From contig CM041465.1 in NCBI GenBank assembly GCA_023213395.1, positions 133,121,741-133,185,740 on the forward strand: DNA of 64,000 nt, written 5' to 3'. The stretch is from Cycas panzhihuaensis (lineage: Eukaryota > Cycadophyta). This document shows, piece after piece, positions 28,755-40,799 of the stretch; position 1 is the first letter of the stretch; each line of letters starts with the position of its first letter. The translations under genes were made by a program, and so were the position numbers. The notes below the pieces were generated by a model, which had not been told where the DNA came from, did no database searches, and worked only from the letters and a program-made list of their open reading frames with translations.

Positions 28755-31339
28755 TATTAGAATATGTGATATCTTCATATATCTAATGTTTAATATAAGA
28801 CTATGAACCCACACAAAATTCCACTTACAAAAGTATTAATAAATATGACAATATATGATTATTCATATACACATCCTATTGAATGATGAAAATGGTTACG
28901 ATATATTATATACTATTTATGAGGTGACATATCTATAAATATGTACACATACCACTTAAGAACTTGAGAGAGGAAATATTGACTTGGAGATGTAATCATT
29001 TGATATCACAAAGAGGAGCTCCCAACTCTAACCTTCTCCCATATTTTTTTTTTCTACATTAGGTTTTTCATGTATAAATTTGTTGTCTTTCTTATGGTGC
29101 ATGCATAATTATGTTTATACTTTATATTCATGTTATTGCTTTATATGTTAATCTTATAATATATGATTTGTATACATTCCTCATGATATGGTTAATTCAT
29201 TATATGTGGTTGATATACTTCCATTATATTATGAGTACATTCCAATAAGGTATAAGAGTAAAATTTTAAATTCTTACATAGTATAGGAGCCATGGTGATA
29301 CTACAAGCCTATCGGAGCTTGGGGTTATGAAAGATCATGTGGAGATTTGTGAATGTAGTTTATCAGAGCCATGGTGAGAGCTTGGTTGCTAGCCATGTTA
29401 TGAAAGATCTTTTGAAGTAAGTTGAAGATTATACAAGCCAAAAGTTAAGTCAATTATAGAGCTAATATGAGTTAATACAAGTGTTAATATGATAAGTATT
29501 TTGATAAGTGAAAAACTAATTATACCTATGATATATGATGAAGATTATAGGGCAAGATAGAGATAATTTAGAGCTACATATAAAAGATGATAAAAACACA
29601 TATAAGAGATGAAGTTTCATGATTAATATAATAAATTAATGGTATATTAATTATTGAATTAATATGGGATTTTATTTTATCCATGAGGATCCATATATGC
29701 ATAGCATACAAGTTTAGATCAAGTCCATCAAGATGAAGAGATGAGAAGAACTATTACCAATTACATTTACTAATACATATTTGCCCCTTGAAGAAGTTAT
29801 TATCACATCTAATCTCATAATTAGTAGCAGTAGATACACTTAGTTAAAAGATATGTTGAGCTACATGAAAACTTATTCCATCAGTGAATGAATGATATTA
29901 AATTGGTAGTAGGCTTATAGCAGTAGATATATGGTAGCCCATGAGGTATGTTTTATTAAGAGGAAATGACGATTTAATGAAAATTAATGTTTGTGGTGGT
30001 AAATTAAAGCATGATAATAAGGATTTTATTGTTATATGGCAACATGAATGAAATGTTGATGGTATTTATAAGGCACATATGAGGATTAATTAAAAACACC
30101 ATGATATGATGAATAAGGGTTTGATGCATCTTTTTGATGTTGTATTGAGATATTCACAATTAAGTATTTAAAAATATACTTACCTATATATATATATATA
30201 AATGGCCTCACATTATATCTTAAAAGACTACAAGGTCATTCATGATGGTAACCTACATAAAATAAGTGATATAGTTGAGTCATCATTTGGGGAGTTAACA
30301 ACCATTTATTATTTACATGTAGAATGTAAATAATGACCTTTGGATAGATTTAAATATAGAGAATAAAAGATTATGATGAGCAATATGACATCATAAAAAA
30401 CTCTACTTTATTAACAAGGTTAATGTGTTAGAGGCATCACAACTCTGGCAAGAGAGAGTAGTGTAATATATATTGAGTATTTTAATATTCAACTATCTCA
30501 TATGTATGTTGATAATACTACAATGTAACTTACCTAAAATCCTAAGCAATATGATATAATTATGGCCTAATATTCTATTAGATGAACCATCCATACTTAT
30601 AGGAAGTATTTGGATGCCTCTTTCCGCTAGTGTTAGTGAATTGAGACTCAGAGCTTTTGAACCTATGCATGGTTTAGCTCTAGATATTGTTGGCCAAGAA
30701 AAATATGTAACTATGTGCATTAAAAATATTGTTAACTTGTCACTAGAGATAAATAACATTAATAATTTAATAATGAATTAAAACGTTTTCTCTTATTTGA
30801 TCTTCATATTACTACAAGTTATGATTTGGTGTAGTGTCTAGTGTCACAAAATTATAATCACTTCTTTAGGTGGATGGTCTGTATTAGTAAATGTAACTGC
30901 AAATGGTTCTTCTCATCTCATCTTATTTAGTGGACTTATTCAACCTATATATTCTAGAATATATGCATATAATATGCTTAAATAAATATCCATATAAATT
31001 TAATAATCAGTATACCATCAATTTTGTTGTATTCATCTTGATGTAGCTTTATCATCATCTGCATGTGACTCTAATCATCTTCATCATGCCCTAGAATCTT
31101 GGTCATATGTCACTAGCATAATCAGCTTTTGGCTCATCAAAACACCTTATATTGACTCCTTGACTAACTAAAACTGGATCCTATATTAGCATACTTAGCT
31201 TAATTGGCTCATCAATTAGCTTGTATAAGGTTCAATTTATTTCATAAGATCTTTAACGTGGCCAACAACTAAACTATACTTTCACTGTATTATGAATATA
31301 TTCCAATAAGGTATCAGAGTGAAATTCTAAATTCTTATA
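28755..31339. mobile_element. Insertion K: LTR-like element with short terminal repeat similarity
   Basis: Integrase similarity of B stops at both ends, and TTACT is duplicated at 28750-28754 and 31340-31344. K begins TATTAGAATATG (a decayed TGTTAG) and ends ATTCTTATA (from CTTACA). About 70 bp at the right end (31270-31339) reappears at 29209-29278, ending CTTACA and followed at 29279-29295 by a sequence close to TGGTATCAGAGCCATGG, a primer site. I infer a 5' LTR of 524 bp (28755-29278) and a divergent or rearranged 3' LTR. The internal 2 kb has no readable gene. Confidence 0.55.
29296..31269. other. Internal region of K, no gene recognised
   Basis: Both strands are closed to reading beyond short chance frames. 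A minus-strand frame at 30759-30493 (88 codons) shows no domain. K may be non-autonomous. Confidence 0.4.
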
Positions 31340-31344
31340 TTACT

Positions 31345-31780
31345 AATTTGTAAGATCTTGACTTTATGTCTACTTTCATTCTCTGTCAACTCTCTAAATT
31401 ATTTAAAAATAGGTGAAGCCTTGCAAATTCTCTCTTAATGGAAAAAAATCTAAACTTTTCATGAAAATTCATTAATGAATATGATAAAATACCTTACTCC
31501 TCTAAGCAATATGATAGGCATTGGTCTAAAAATATTTGAGTAAATGAATCCAAATTCTTCTTTACATGTCTATGCTTTCTTTTTTCAGAAACAACTTTTT
31601 ATGTTATAGATAGAAATGCAAGATTCACATAAATAATTTTTAACATTTATCAAAGGAAGATCGTGCACCATTTTCAACTTATGCATAGTTCAAATGGCTC
31701 ATTCATTCATGTCATAATATTTGCTTTAGAGGTATAATGAGGAATTTTCTTTATATTTCAGAGTGTCCTTGTAATTTATA
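31345..31780 (-). pseudogene. Integrase N-terminal region and start of core (element B)
   Basis: The minus strand reads the GAG-pre-integrase block (MSHLNYA near 31690) and then the core start RYFIIFINEFS...FFPL (about 31490-31420), matching copia RYFITFIDDFSRKVWVYFLK. The first catalytic Asp lies in this block and is written Asn here (FINEFS for FIDDFS). The reading runs into K at 31344. Confidence 0.75.
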
Positions 31781-31989
31781 TAGATTATTATCCTTAAGCT
31801 CTTTAGCTACAATCTTGTTGTTTATCTCATACCATGCATTATCGTCAAACAAGCATGATAGCTATATTTTGTTGTTCAAAATTTCCCACAAAAATAAGAT
31901 TCCTTTTTAGATTAGGCATGTATACAATATTCTCTATATATTATAGTTTACTATTTGTCATGATAAATAGTACCTTTACAACTTGTATA

Positions 31990-32260
31990 GCCTCCAAATC
32001 AATGTCTTCCCTAATGGCAACTTTCTAATTCACCTTCCACATCTAATAAAACTATTCTAATATACTAGTCACATGTCTTAATGCACCTAAATCAATAAAT
32101 TAGAGCTCTTATGTATTTGACCTCATCTTATATGTAGCTACAAATAGTTGTTTTATTATTTCAATAAGTGCATTCTATGTTACATTTGTCATGTAACCAC
32201 ATTATCTAGATGTATGTTATTGTTATTGTTTTTTTTTTTATTGTTGGGGTTACTACTAAG
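31990..32260 (-). pseudogene. Zinc knuckle and aspartic protease (element B)
   Basis: At 32093-32067 the minus strand reads DLGALRHVTS, matching copia protease D-S-G-A-S-x-H-x-T. Ser has become Leu at two positions. Upstream, a CGYMTN-like degenerate zinc knuckle lies near 32205 and an Asn/Lys-rich low-complexity run at about 32250-32220. Downstream at about 31920-31850 is a NIVYMPNLKRNL block, typical of the stretch after copia protease. Confidence 0.72.
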
Positions 32261-34337
32261 GATGTTATGAATGCTAATATCACTACCATTTCTAATGGTC
32301 CTTTTCTATATACCCCAACTGTCTACAATGATAGAGTTTAGGCTTATACCACCCCTTTAATCCTCCTATTTTTCCCTTTCAAACTACTAGTTTAGATGTC
32401 ATGTTTCTTTAGAATGTATACATTTTTTACCCTAAAATGTTCATCATGGTATATTCATATATCAAAAACAAGCTCTAGACTATTTGGAAAAGGCCCTAAC
32501 ACACTTTACTCCATGTGACTAGAAACTAAATAGAGGAGGGTCTTTGAAATAAACTTAAAACTTTATGAAAAGTGATTTAATATAACTTAACCTTATAAAA
32601 TGAAAAATATATAATAACTAATGTTTTAGAGAAGGAGTATTCTTCTTAATATTTTGCCCACTATTTAACGATATGAAGTACTGATACAAAAAAATATAAA
32701 TTTCAAGGGATTTTTTAGTATTTTTCTTCTAATCCTTAAGTGAATGACAGTGGGGGATAGAGTAACACCTCATGCAATCACAGACATGCCATTTGTAATG
32801 AAAAATTTGGGCTTTTTACATGCCTATTACCTCAACTTATTGCCAACCTTGAAACACCTTTTATGAGGTTCTAAAACTGAGTTTGCTTTATTTTTTTATT
32901 GTATGTTCATATTTTTTCTTCCACAGAGGTTACCCATATGATAAGATGGTGCTTCACAAAATTTTTTGAGTTTGATCCTTTTTTCACTATGATCTTCATG
33001 TTTAAGTGATGATTGTCTAAGAAGAAATGACGACTCATAACTTTTAAATGGAAACTCAAAACATTGTCTTTCTCATTAATTTTTTAATGTTTATCTCTTA
33101 TTCATAGGTACTAATCATTGTTGGGTGATTTTCTTCACCATTTTCCATTAACTTTTTAGTGTTTTTTTTTAAATTTCCATAAGTTGGATGCCCCTTTTTT
33201 GTAATTGAAAAGTAGGGTTTTGACCCATAAAATTTCTTTATTTTCTAATAAAATTCTGTTCATATTCTTTGCCCTATATGGGGATTTGATAAATGCAATT
33301 GGTTCTTTAATGGATTTGCTTAAAAAACCCCTTAAAAACTATTATTCTAACATGAAAAAAAATGTTTTTAAAAAACTATATTTTTCTTATTGGTTTTCCT
33401 TTAATTTTCAATGGTATAAAATGACTTTCTTAAAATTTCTCCTAGGATTTTAATGTTTGAACTTACAGGATGTGGCCTTAAAGGCCCTTTAAAAATTTAA
33501 TTTTAGTCTTCTTTTATTTTAGTCAATAGATGCTTTGAATGATTTTAAATAATGTTCTTTAATGATGTTTTAAAGGGTGATAAACCCTTTCAAACTAGTG
33601 CATAAAATTTGTTCTTCTTTCCACTTTTTAATAGTGATAGATTTACTATTTTTCACCATTATAGATATTTTTTTAATACTTTAGAAAACACCTCTAAATG
33701 TTGCTATGATATTTAGCTATGTGGCTTTGAAATGATACCTTCAAGCTCAAAAAATGAGCTCATATTCATCAACTATTCTATTTAAAATTTGTATGGAAAC
33801 ATTAGTGGGGTTTGCATATGATATGCTATTTTGTATATAGAGTTTAATATTATTTTTTAAAAATGTGTTGATTAAAAAACTGATAAAATAGGTATCTTCA
33901 AACTATTAATAATTTGATTTTACCCTAGAATCAAAACATATTTCTTCACCCTATTTAATAACATCTTCCCTTTAATAAAATTACTAATAATATATGCTCG
34001 ACAGTACTCAAAGGATTGTGTTTGAAAATATACTTTAAGAGGATTGTTTCTACATTAAAGACTAGATTTTAATTACTAGAGAACCTTTGAAATGATCCTA
34101 TAACATGTATGTTTAACTAACATAATAGCAATCATCATATGAAATAACTCATTCATGAACAAATTTAAAAACTATATAAACACAAGTAACTCGAGTTATT
34201 AAATAGATTAAAGGTATGAAACTAGTATCAAGTATAAAAGAAACTTAAATTTGTTATTTACCAATAATAAAACTACCTAAAATAGACCTTATAATTTTAT
34301 AATAAGCATTAAATCTAGCTAAATTACACCTAAATTT
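32261..34337 (-). other. Expected gag region of element B, too decayed to read
   Basis: Lies between primer site and protease where copia gag should be. It has many A and T runs and no confident Gag block. Plus-strand frames such as 33205-33453 look like chance. Confidence 0.4.
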
Positions 34338-34348
34338 CTCCAATACCA
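34338..34348 (-). promoter_or_regulatory. Primer binding site of element B
   Basis: The minus strand reads TGGTATTGGAG directly next to the 5' LTR end, close to TGGTATCAGAG. It defines 34349-34673 as the 5' LTR. Confidence 0.8.
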
Positions 34349-34673
34349 TGTAGAAATTCATAACTAGGATCAATAATATGAGAAAGATAAAGCTACATAG
34401 ATTTAGAAAAGAATGGTCCAACTTAACTTGAAAATTCACCTCATTCTCATTCTAATCATTTCCACTTTATAATGCACAAAATTAATGTAAATATACAAGT
34501 TTGAAAGGAATATTAATTCCCTTATGATTAACACATGTGAGGAACGTGGTGTAACCCCTTATGACTCATAATACTTACATTATAAATAAAATTAGACTAA
34601 TGCTAATAATATATGAATAAAGGAGGGACTTCTAACTATATGTTATGAGCTAAATATATATTAATCTTTAACA
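34349..34673 (-). repeat. 5' LTR of element B
   Basis: 325 bp. Matches 21030-21350 along its whole length, including AATATGAGAA, GAAAATTCA, AATATTAATTCCCTTAT and the ATATGTTATGAGC block. Ends TGTAGAAATTC (plus) against TATAGAAACTC in the partner. Confidence 0.92.
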
Positions 34674-34678
34674 TCTTC

Positions 34679-34851
34679 AAGTCATAAGTACTTATAGATG
34701 CCAATAAGATCATCATTGTAAAATTTATATATACAACCATGCCTTACTATGGTGGTAGGCACACTAGGCCTATGCTCAGCCACCCATTACCATATGGGCA
34801 TCTATGAAGTATGTATTAAAGGATCAATTTTAGCCTTAGACTATGAGGATA
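34679..34851 (+). pseudogene. Gag, second part (element F)
   Basis: A 173-bp island of F between B and D. The plus strand reads NHALLWW (34735-34756) and PITIWASMKYVLKDQF...TMRI (about 34785-34850), with frame changes. These are central blocks of the gypsy gag domain (L-W-W, then W-E-x-F/M...K-x-Q-F-x-P). They show that F runs through both insertions. Confidence 0.75.
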
Positions 34852-35380
34852 TATTGAATGAGATGGAATTTAGACTTTATACTAATGATTAATGAGCATA
34901 GTCATTAGGATCTTCTAGGGAGGAAATCAACTAGTATGAGGAGATGATTAGCATCTACACTAGGCAACTATGAACATAACCTAATAAATAAACCTAAAGC
35001 ATAAAGTACTCAAGTATAAGATAAACATAAATATAGAGGAGAAGGAATTATTCCTTACTCTAAATAAACAAGATTAACTTAGATTAAAAGTAGCAATAGT
35101 ATAATAATAGAAAACTCACTCTCATATTTGATAAACAAGAATTGGTCTCAATATAGAGTTGGATGAGAGATCTTAGAGGGCTTCATATTTGATGAGTGTC
35201 AAACATATAAGCTATGCCATTAGTGTATGGTACAAGTGTCCCTTAGGTTCTCTTGTGAGAAAAAATATATGAGGGATATATTGAGCCTTAAGTCACAATA
35301 TTGTGTAACTAAAAAGAATGTGGATGTGTACTTTATTATATTAGATGATAAGATATCTTTATAGAAAGTACATAATGTTA
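34852..35380 (-). repeat. 3' LTR of element D
   Basis: 529 bp, matching 44823-45201 in two blocks: 34852-35019 and 35156-35380. The middle 136 bp (35020-35155) are absent from the partner, with ATA at both breakpoints. Conserved pieces include ACTTTATACTAATGATT, ATCTACACTAGG and ACATATAAGCTATGCCATTA. Confidence 0.9.
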
Positions 35381-35399
35381 AGATTAGATTAGGCATTAA

Positions 35400-36170
35400 G
35401 ACACTTAGCTATGACCATACCTCCATGCCTAAAATATAATAAAGAAGTTTAAGATTAGTCATCTTAAAACTCCTCTTAAGACCATCTTGGAGAATTTGTA
35501 TCATCTTAGTGTCACTCCTAGTGATCATTAAGTCATTAACATATAAAATGACAAAGACAATATAGTTCTCGCTAATGTTTATGTATAAGTTAGGATATAA
35601 TGAGGATCAATAATGTCCATATCTCAAAAAATAATTATTAGTTTTTTAGTACCATACTTTAGGGGCCTATTTCAAACCATACAAAGCCTTCTTGATGAGA
35701 CAGACCAAATGTTCTTTGCCATATGTAATGTATCCATGAAGTTGCTCTAAATAAACTTTCTCTTAAAGATCACCATTAAGAAATGTACTCTTCATATCCA
35801 TTTGATAAATTGGTCACTTGCATTGACTAATTAAGACTAGTATAAGTTTGATGGTGCTCATATTTACTATAGTGCAAAGGTTTTGTCATAGTCAATGCCT
35901 TCCTTTTATTTAAATCCCTTTACAACAAGTTGAGCCTTATGATTTCTAATTGAACCATCAAAGTAGAATTTGGTTATATATACATTTACAACTGATTGCT
36001 TATTTATTCTTAAGTAATTTGACCAAATTCCAAGTTCTATTCTTTTTAATAGAATGGATTTCTTCATTTATAATACTTTTCTATTTTTCACTTTTACATA
36101 CCTCGTCAAAAGTAGAAGGATCATCTACACAAAGTACTTCATCCATAAATACATAGTTAACTATTTTTTG
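35400..36170 (-). pseudogene. Reverse transcriptase, truncated (element D)
   Basis: The minus strand reads the copia RT start (NRTWNLVKL, then VVKGFK-stop-KEGIDYDKTF near 35930-35890), YQMDMKSTFLNGDL-stop-EKVYLEQ (about 35810-35750), ALYGLK (about 35680) and the catalytic box as YVND (35531-35547) where YVDD is standard. TNLKLLYYILGMEV follows at about 35470-35425. The reading then stops near the 3' LTR without the RNase H domain. Both the Asp-to-Asn change and the truncation would abolish activity. Confidence 0.85.
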
Positions 36171-37270
36171 CCTTATTTTAGATGAATATTTCTCTTCAAT
36201 GACTTGATTGTCATTTACCATCTAAGTATACCATTTAGGTAACTTCTTCATAGATATAATTTGAACATTAATATCTTAGAGATGTAATGGTTGATCAACA
36301 GAAGAGCTACGAGGGTCAAATGGTGTTAGAGCTAAAGTAGACAAAGAAGTAATAGGAGTAGATGATAAACATGGATTGGAAGATTATGAGGGAAGGATCT
36401 CCTTAATAATTTTCTTAACTTTTTCATGAGAAATATGGATGGATGTTGGTTCCATTTCCTTAATATCCTTAGCAAAGATTATATCTCTAGAAATATGTAT
36501 TTTCTTGGATTTAGGACCATACACTCTATATGCTTCATTATTAAGAGAATAACCAAGGGGAATATATTTAAGACAATTATGATCTAAATTCTTTCTTTAC
36601 TGTTAGGGAATATGCATATAAGCAATGCATCTAAAAGTTCTCAAATGGCTTATGATTGATATTTTACTATACCAAGCCTCCTCTAGTATGATATTAATGA
36701 CTGTTATAGTTGGGATTCTATTGGCCACATAAGCTACTATGTAGAATTCTTATGCCCAATAGGAAAGAGGAAGTCATTTTGTATGCATCATGGATTTAGC
36801 TTTATTGGCCAAAGTCCTATTCATTCTCTTAAATACTCTATTATGTTAAGGTGTATGTAGAGCAATGAATTGTCATTTGATTCCATGATATTTACAAAAC
36901 TAATTAAACTCTATTGAGGTAAATTCACCTCCATTATTAAATCTCAATATTTTGATTAAAGATTCAGACTCATTTTCCACCTTAAGTTTAAATTCCTTGA
37001 ATTTTTTTAATGCCTTTGATTTGTGTTTAATGAAGTAAACCCAAACCTTGTATGAAAAATCATCAATAAAGGTGATGTAGTATAGAGCTTCTCTAAGAGA
37101 TGATGTAGACATGGGTCTACATAGATCAATATAAACCAGCTATAAAGGTTATAATATACACTATGCATTGCCTTTAGGAAAAAACTCTTTATGTTATTTC
37201 CTCATAATACATGCTTCACAAAGATGTTTTGATACTGATATCTTTGGAAGCTCATACATTATATTTTTAC
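36171..37270 (-). pseudogene. Integrase (element D)
   Basis: A zinc region CEACIMRK-stop-HKEFFPKG lies at about 37225-37165. The core opens with the 70-codon stretch 37112-36900: YYITFIDDFSYKVWVYF, KFKEFKLKVENES and FNNGGEFTSIEF. In the last block, Asn replaces the second catalytic Asp (copia integrases have SDNGGE). Downstream to about 36171 the frame is readable in parts, with stops. The enzyme would have joined cDNA to chromosomal DNA. Confidence 0.87.
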
Positions 37271-37399
37271 TAAATATCATTTTAATGTTATATAGGTTTA
37301 AGTGGCCCATCTTATTATGCCAAAGTTATTCCCTGGTCATAGATTATTGTGACAGAATAAGTTGATGCAGTATCAAGTGTAATATTTGATATATCTAAT

Positions 37400-37800
37400 T
37401 TATAAAGTCCATGGTCTTCATGACCAATGGTAACCACTTGATTATATCTATTACTAATGATACATTTCCTACCTTTAAATAATATTCCCATCTATTGTTT
37501 ATCTAGCTGATTAATAAATAAGAGACTTTTATGCATAAAAGGTATTAAACAAGCATCACTAGTGGGAAATATACAAGTAGGGTAATTTGAAGAATGAAAA
37601 GAGATAATTTTACCTATGCTAGATATCTCAACTAGCTCATCATTACTAAATGTAATTGTTTATCTTCTTCCTTCTTTCATATCATAGAGCAACTCTTCAT
37701 TACTTGTCATATGTTAAGATGCTCCAAAGTCAATGATCCATGTGTAATCACTTTAAGAGCTATGATAAACATAAAATAGTTTATCCTCTTTAGTAAGCTA
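37400..37800 (-). pseudogene. Aspartic protease (element D)
   Basis: The minus strand near 37745-37710 reads WIIDFGAS-stop-HMTSNEELL, matching copia W-I-I-D-S-G-A-S-x-H-M-T. Phe replaces Ser after the catalytic Asp. It continues to about 37430 with KCIISNRYN, matching the region before the pre-integrase block. Confidence 0.82.
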
Positions 37801-37979
37801 GTTGGTGTAGTATCGATTGCCACCTCTAAAGCCCTCATATTCTCTTCGACCTCCTCAAAAACCACCTTAATTTGTTCTAAAGGATTATTGTTATTGCTAC
37901 TAATTTTATTATTGACATGGTTGTTGTTGTTATTTCTGTTAATATGGTTACTAAAATTACTACTATTATTGCATGTCAG

Positions 37980-38830
37980 ATTATTTTTTTTGACATTCTA
38001 GTGTAATGTGGCGTATCTTACCATAATAATGACATGTAATATTAGCTTTTGATGTGCTAATGTTCATATTCCTAAATAGTTTATGAAGAGCTTGTTTCAA
38101 ATTTTGCTTGGATTTATATTTGACTATGAATGCACCTAATGTAGATAGTTCATCCTATTGAGAGTAGATTTACTCCTTTCAAAGTAAAAGACTTTTAAGT
38201 TCATTAAAAGTCAATGTGCCAAGTGTGTTATCTCTTGTAATTGAAGAGATAAAGTTGGTGTACTCCCTTAGAAATGCATACAATTTGATAGTTATAAGTT
38301 TATTCTTCAAAGATGGTTTCCCAAAAGTATTCAACTCATTACTAATTTCTTTGATAGAAGATAAAAATGTCAACATAGGCTCAACATATCTTAATGTATA
38401 TAATTTAGTTTTTGTTATTATAATATGAGCATTATCTCATCTTTTATATAATGAAATTAAGGTGTCCTAAGCTTCCTTTGAATCATGAGTATTAGTAATA
38501 TTCAAATAAAGTTTTTCATCAACAATCATATAAAGAATAACTAAGGCAATTTCATCCTTAACTACCTATATAATAACTAAAGTAGGATTAAGCTGAATGA
38601 TTACAATGTTATTAGTTAAGCTTATAGTTAGATTATGTTTGGGATTCTTCCCAAATATAAATACTTAAAACTTATTCATGATCACTAAATTTTATATTTA
38701 CCTTTTCCATTCTTGAAAATTATCTTATCCATTTAACTTTATAGTGCATGCATTAAGCATATTAAGAGTAGCTATAATATTAACGTTGTTTAGGGTTTCT
38801 TGAAGCTAGTAGATAACTTAAAGACTCAAA
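37980..38830 (-). pseudogene. Gag with zinc knuckle (element D)
   Basis: The start of the domain near 38755 reads KLNG-stop-DNFQEWKR, the copia KLDGSNYxxW block. A 65-codon open stretch (38376-38179) reads a UBN2-type gag segment ending NTLGTLTFNELKSLLL, as in copia SLTLEELxSxL. The nucleocapsid knuckle near 38040-38000 reads CHYYGKIRHITLEC, keeping three of the four zinc ligands (second Cys is Tyr). Confidence 0.82.
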
Positions 38831-40453
38831 TCTTTTGCCACTTAAGTTCCACCTTCCAACACAATAATAACCCTAATCTTACAAGGAAGATCCAACAACT
38901 AAAGAGAATGATGAGGGGTGGAGGGCTAGGTTAAGAGTTGGTCCAACCCTGATCTTTTTAAATAGATCCAATAGTTGGTCAAATCAAATCTAAGACAAGG
39001 CTAGATAAGGTTGATTTGCATGATCATATCATGTTTTTCTTAGGATTCATAGTCTCAATAACATTCTTTTCAAACCTCCTTTTCTTCAAGATAAATATCA
39101 ATTATCATACACTAATCATACGATCGATTTGTACCCTAAGAAATGCACCAAGCTTGAGATTTTTGGAGGCAAGGTTTTAATCTTTTTTAAGCTTTTTCAA
39201 TAAAAGTTTAATGCAATTTTTAATGGTTAAAGTGGATTTAATATAAATTACTTAAGTGATGAAATGTTTCATAATATTCAATAAAAGGGCTTTAAATAAA
39301 GCAAATTAAGTATAAAAAATAATACTTAAAATGTTAAAAGGAGTAAAAAAGTGTTAAGTGCCAAATGAAGATATGCTTGCTTACTTATTATGCCTTGAGT
39401 GGTTTTATTTTAATATAAAAAAATAACCACAAAATACTAATTTTAATGAAGTATGCTAAGAGATCGAGTCACCATCACAATGTTAGGACTTTAAAACAGT
39501 CATAACCAACACAAAATAAAGTGATTTCGAGCCCTTTTTTAAGACTTAAAGCATAAAGGGAACCTTGCAAGGAGCCTTATAAAATTAAGTATAATATGAA
39601 TAGTTCACAATTAGTATATAAATGACTAAAAGATCACTTGATTGAAGTTAATATTTATACTTGTAAGTTTTTTTTATGTGTTAAAATAACTTAAAAAAAA
39701 GGGCTAAAATTTACTTTAAAAGTAATTAAATATCATGAAAATCACTTAATAAAGTGCAAACTTTAAGAAAAACCCTTTATTAAAAAGGGAATATACCAAA
39801 GTATATAAGTTCAAGTTTAATTTATAATGTTATTAAGTGAAATTAAAAAAAAAAATAGTTGAATGGCAACGTGTAGTAAAATTTGAACTGCAAAGTGAGC
39901 TTGATCTCTTCATAGAATGCTCCAATCAATGTGAAAATTTGGGAGAACGTTCATATGGGGCTAATATACGTGTGGCTAAAATTTTGTAATGATTGATACA
40001 CCATGTAAAAATATCCAAGTGAATGAGTGGTATATTAGGTGCACATCTATGGACAGTTGTATGGCTATTAAAAATTAATTTAAGGGTTTAAAACCTTACT
40101 GTTTACTTCAAAGTTTATCTCTTAGGATAGACACAGGTTTAGGGAGCCTCAATTATTTAGCCAATAGAGTTAATGATGAAAAATAAAATTTTTTATAAGA
40201 AAAATTACCAAAATAGTGAGAAAATTTACCCTTGCTTTGAAAGGATTACCGAACTATAGATAGAGACTGAGATGAGTGATTTCTAAGTCTGGTAGATATA
40301 GATTACACTATGTACTTATAGATTAGCTAAGAGATCCTGTAAAAATAATTTTTACTTATAGGTAAATAAAGAAAAAATAATGTATTTTAAATCCTTTCTC
40401 TGTTGCATATACAAATCTAACTCAAAAAAAAAATTTAGAAAATAAAACTTATT
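38831..40453. other. Leader of element D, left of E
   Basis: AT-rich non-coding sequence upstream of gag on the minus strand, interrupted at 40454 by element E. It continues at 44661-44809. No frame or motif was recognised. Confidence 0.5.
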
Positions 40454-40458
40454 AATTT

Positions 40459-40788
40459 TGTTAGAGTGATATTATATCATTTACTCAACTAATGTAATTA
40501 TGGCAAAATATTGTGTGGATAATCTTGATGTAATATTATAATATTAGGCCAATGGATGTAAACTCAATTATTATTATTTAAGGCACTTATAATATATAAA
40601 TATAGATGAAAGTCCATTGTAATGTATAATGTAGATTTATAAAAATGTAATACTATATTCTATGGTGGGTTTTTCCTAAAAGGGTTCCCATGTCAAATCT
40701 ATTTGTCCCATGTGCTTTGTTGTATTTAAGTCTTTTATATACATAAATGATTTTGGCATCCTATCTATTAAATTGGTGTTTCATAATA
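40459..40788 (+). repeat. 5' LTR of element E
   Basis: 330 bp starting TGTTAGAGTGATATTAT. A TATAAATATAGAT promoter-like run lies at about 40594-40606. It ends CATAATA (expected CA) directly before the primer site. Confidence 0.93.
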
Positions 40789-40799
40789 TGGTATCAGAG
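40789..40799 (+). promoter_or_regulatory. Primer binding site of element E
   Basis: TGGTATCAGAG, an exact match to the initiator tRNA-Met site, directly after the 5' LTR. Confidence 0.9.

Larger units (their letters stand above)
21030..34673 (-). mobile_element. Element B: Ty1/copia retrotransposon, carrying LINE and K insertions
   Basis: Minus-strand copia element. 5' LTR 34349-34673, primer site 34338-34348, gag and protease about 34300-31990, integrase about 31760-31345 then 28754-28594 and 23557-23300, RT about 22930-22150, RNase H about 22150-21400, polypurine tract 21351-21361, 3' LTR 21030-21350. It sits within gag of F. The flanking 5-mers are TCTCT (21025-21029) and TCTTC (34674-34678), an imperfect duplication. 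The integrase is split by the LINE and by K. The LTRs are about 80-85 percent alike by eye. Confidence 0.88.

Noticed and set aside
34349-34850. Reading 34349-34673 as a shared LTR with a polypurine tract and pol end to its right
   Set aside because: The right-hand sequence (34679-34851) matches gypsy Gag on the plus strand (LLWW, then KDQF), so it is host element F, and the LTR is simply the 5' LTR of B.
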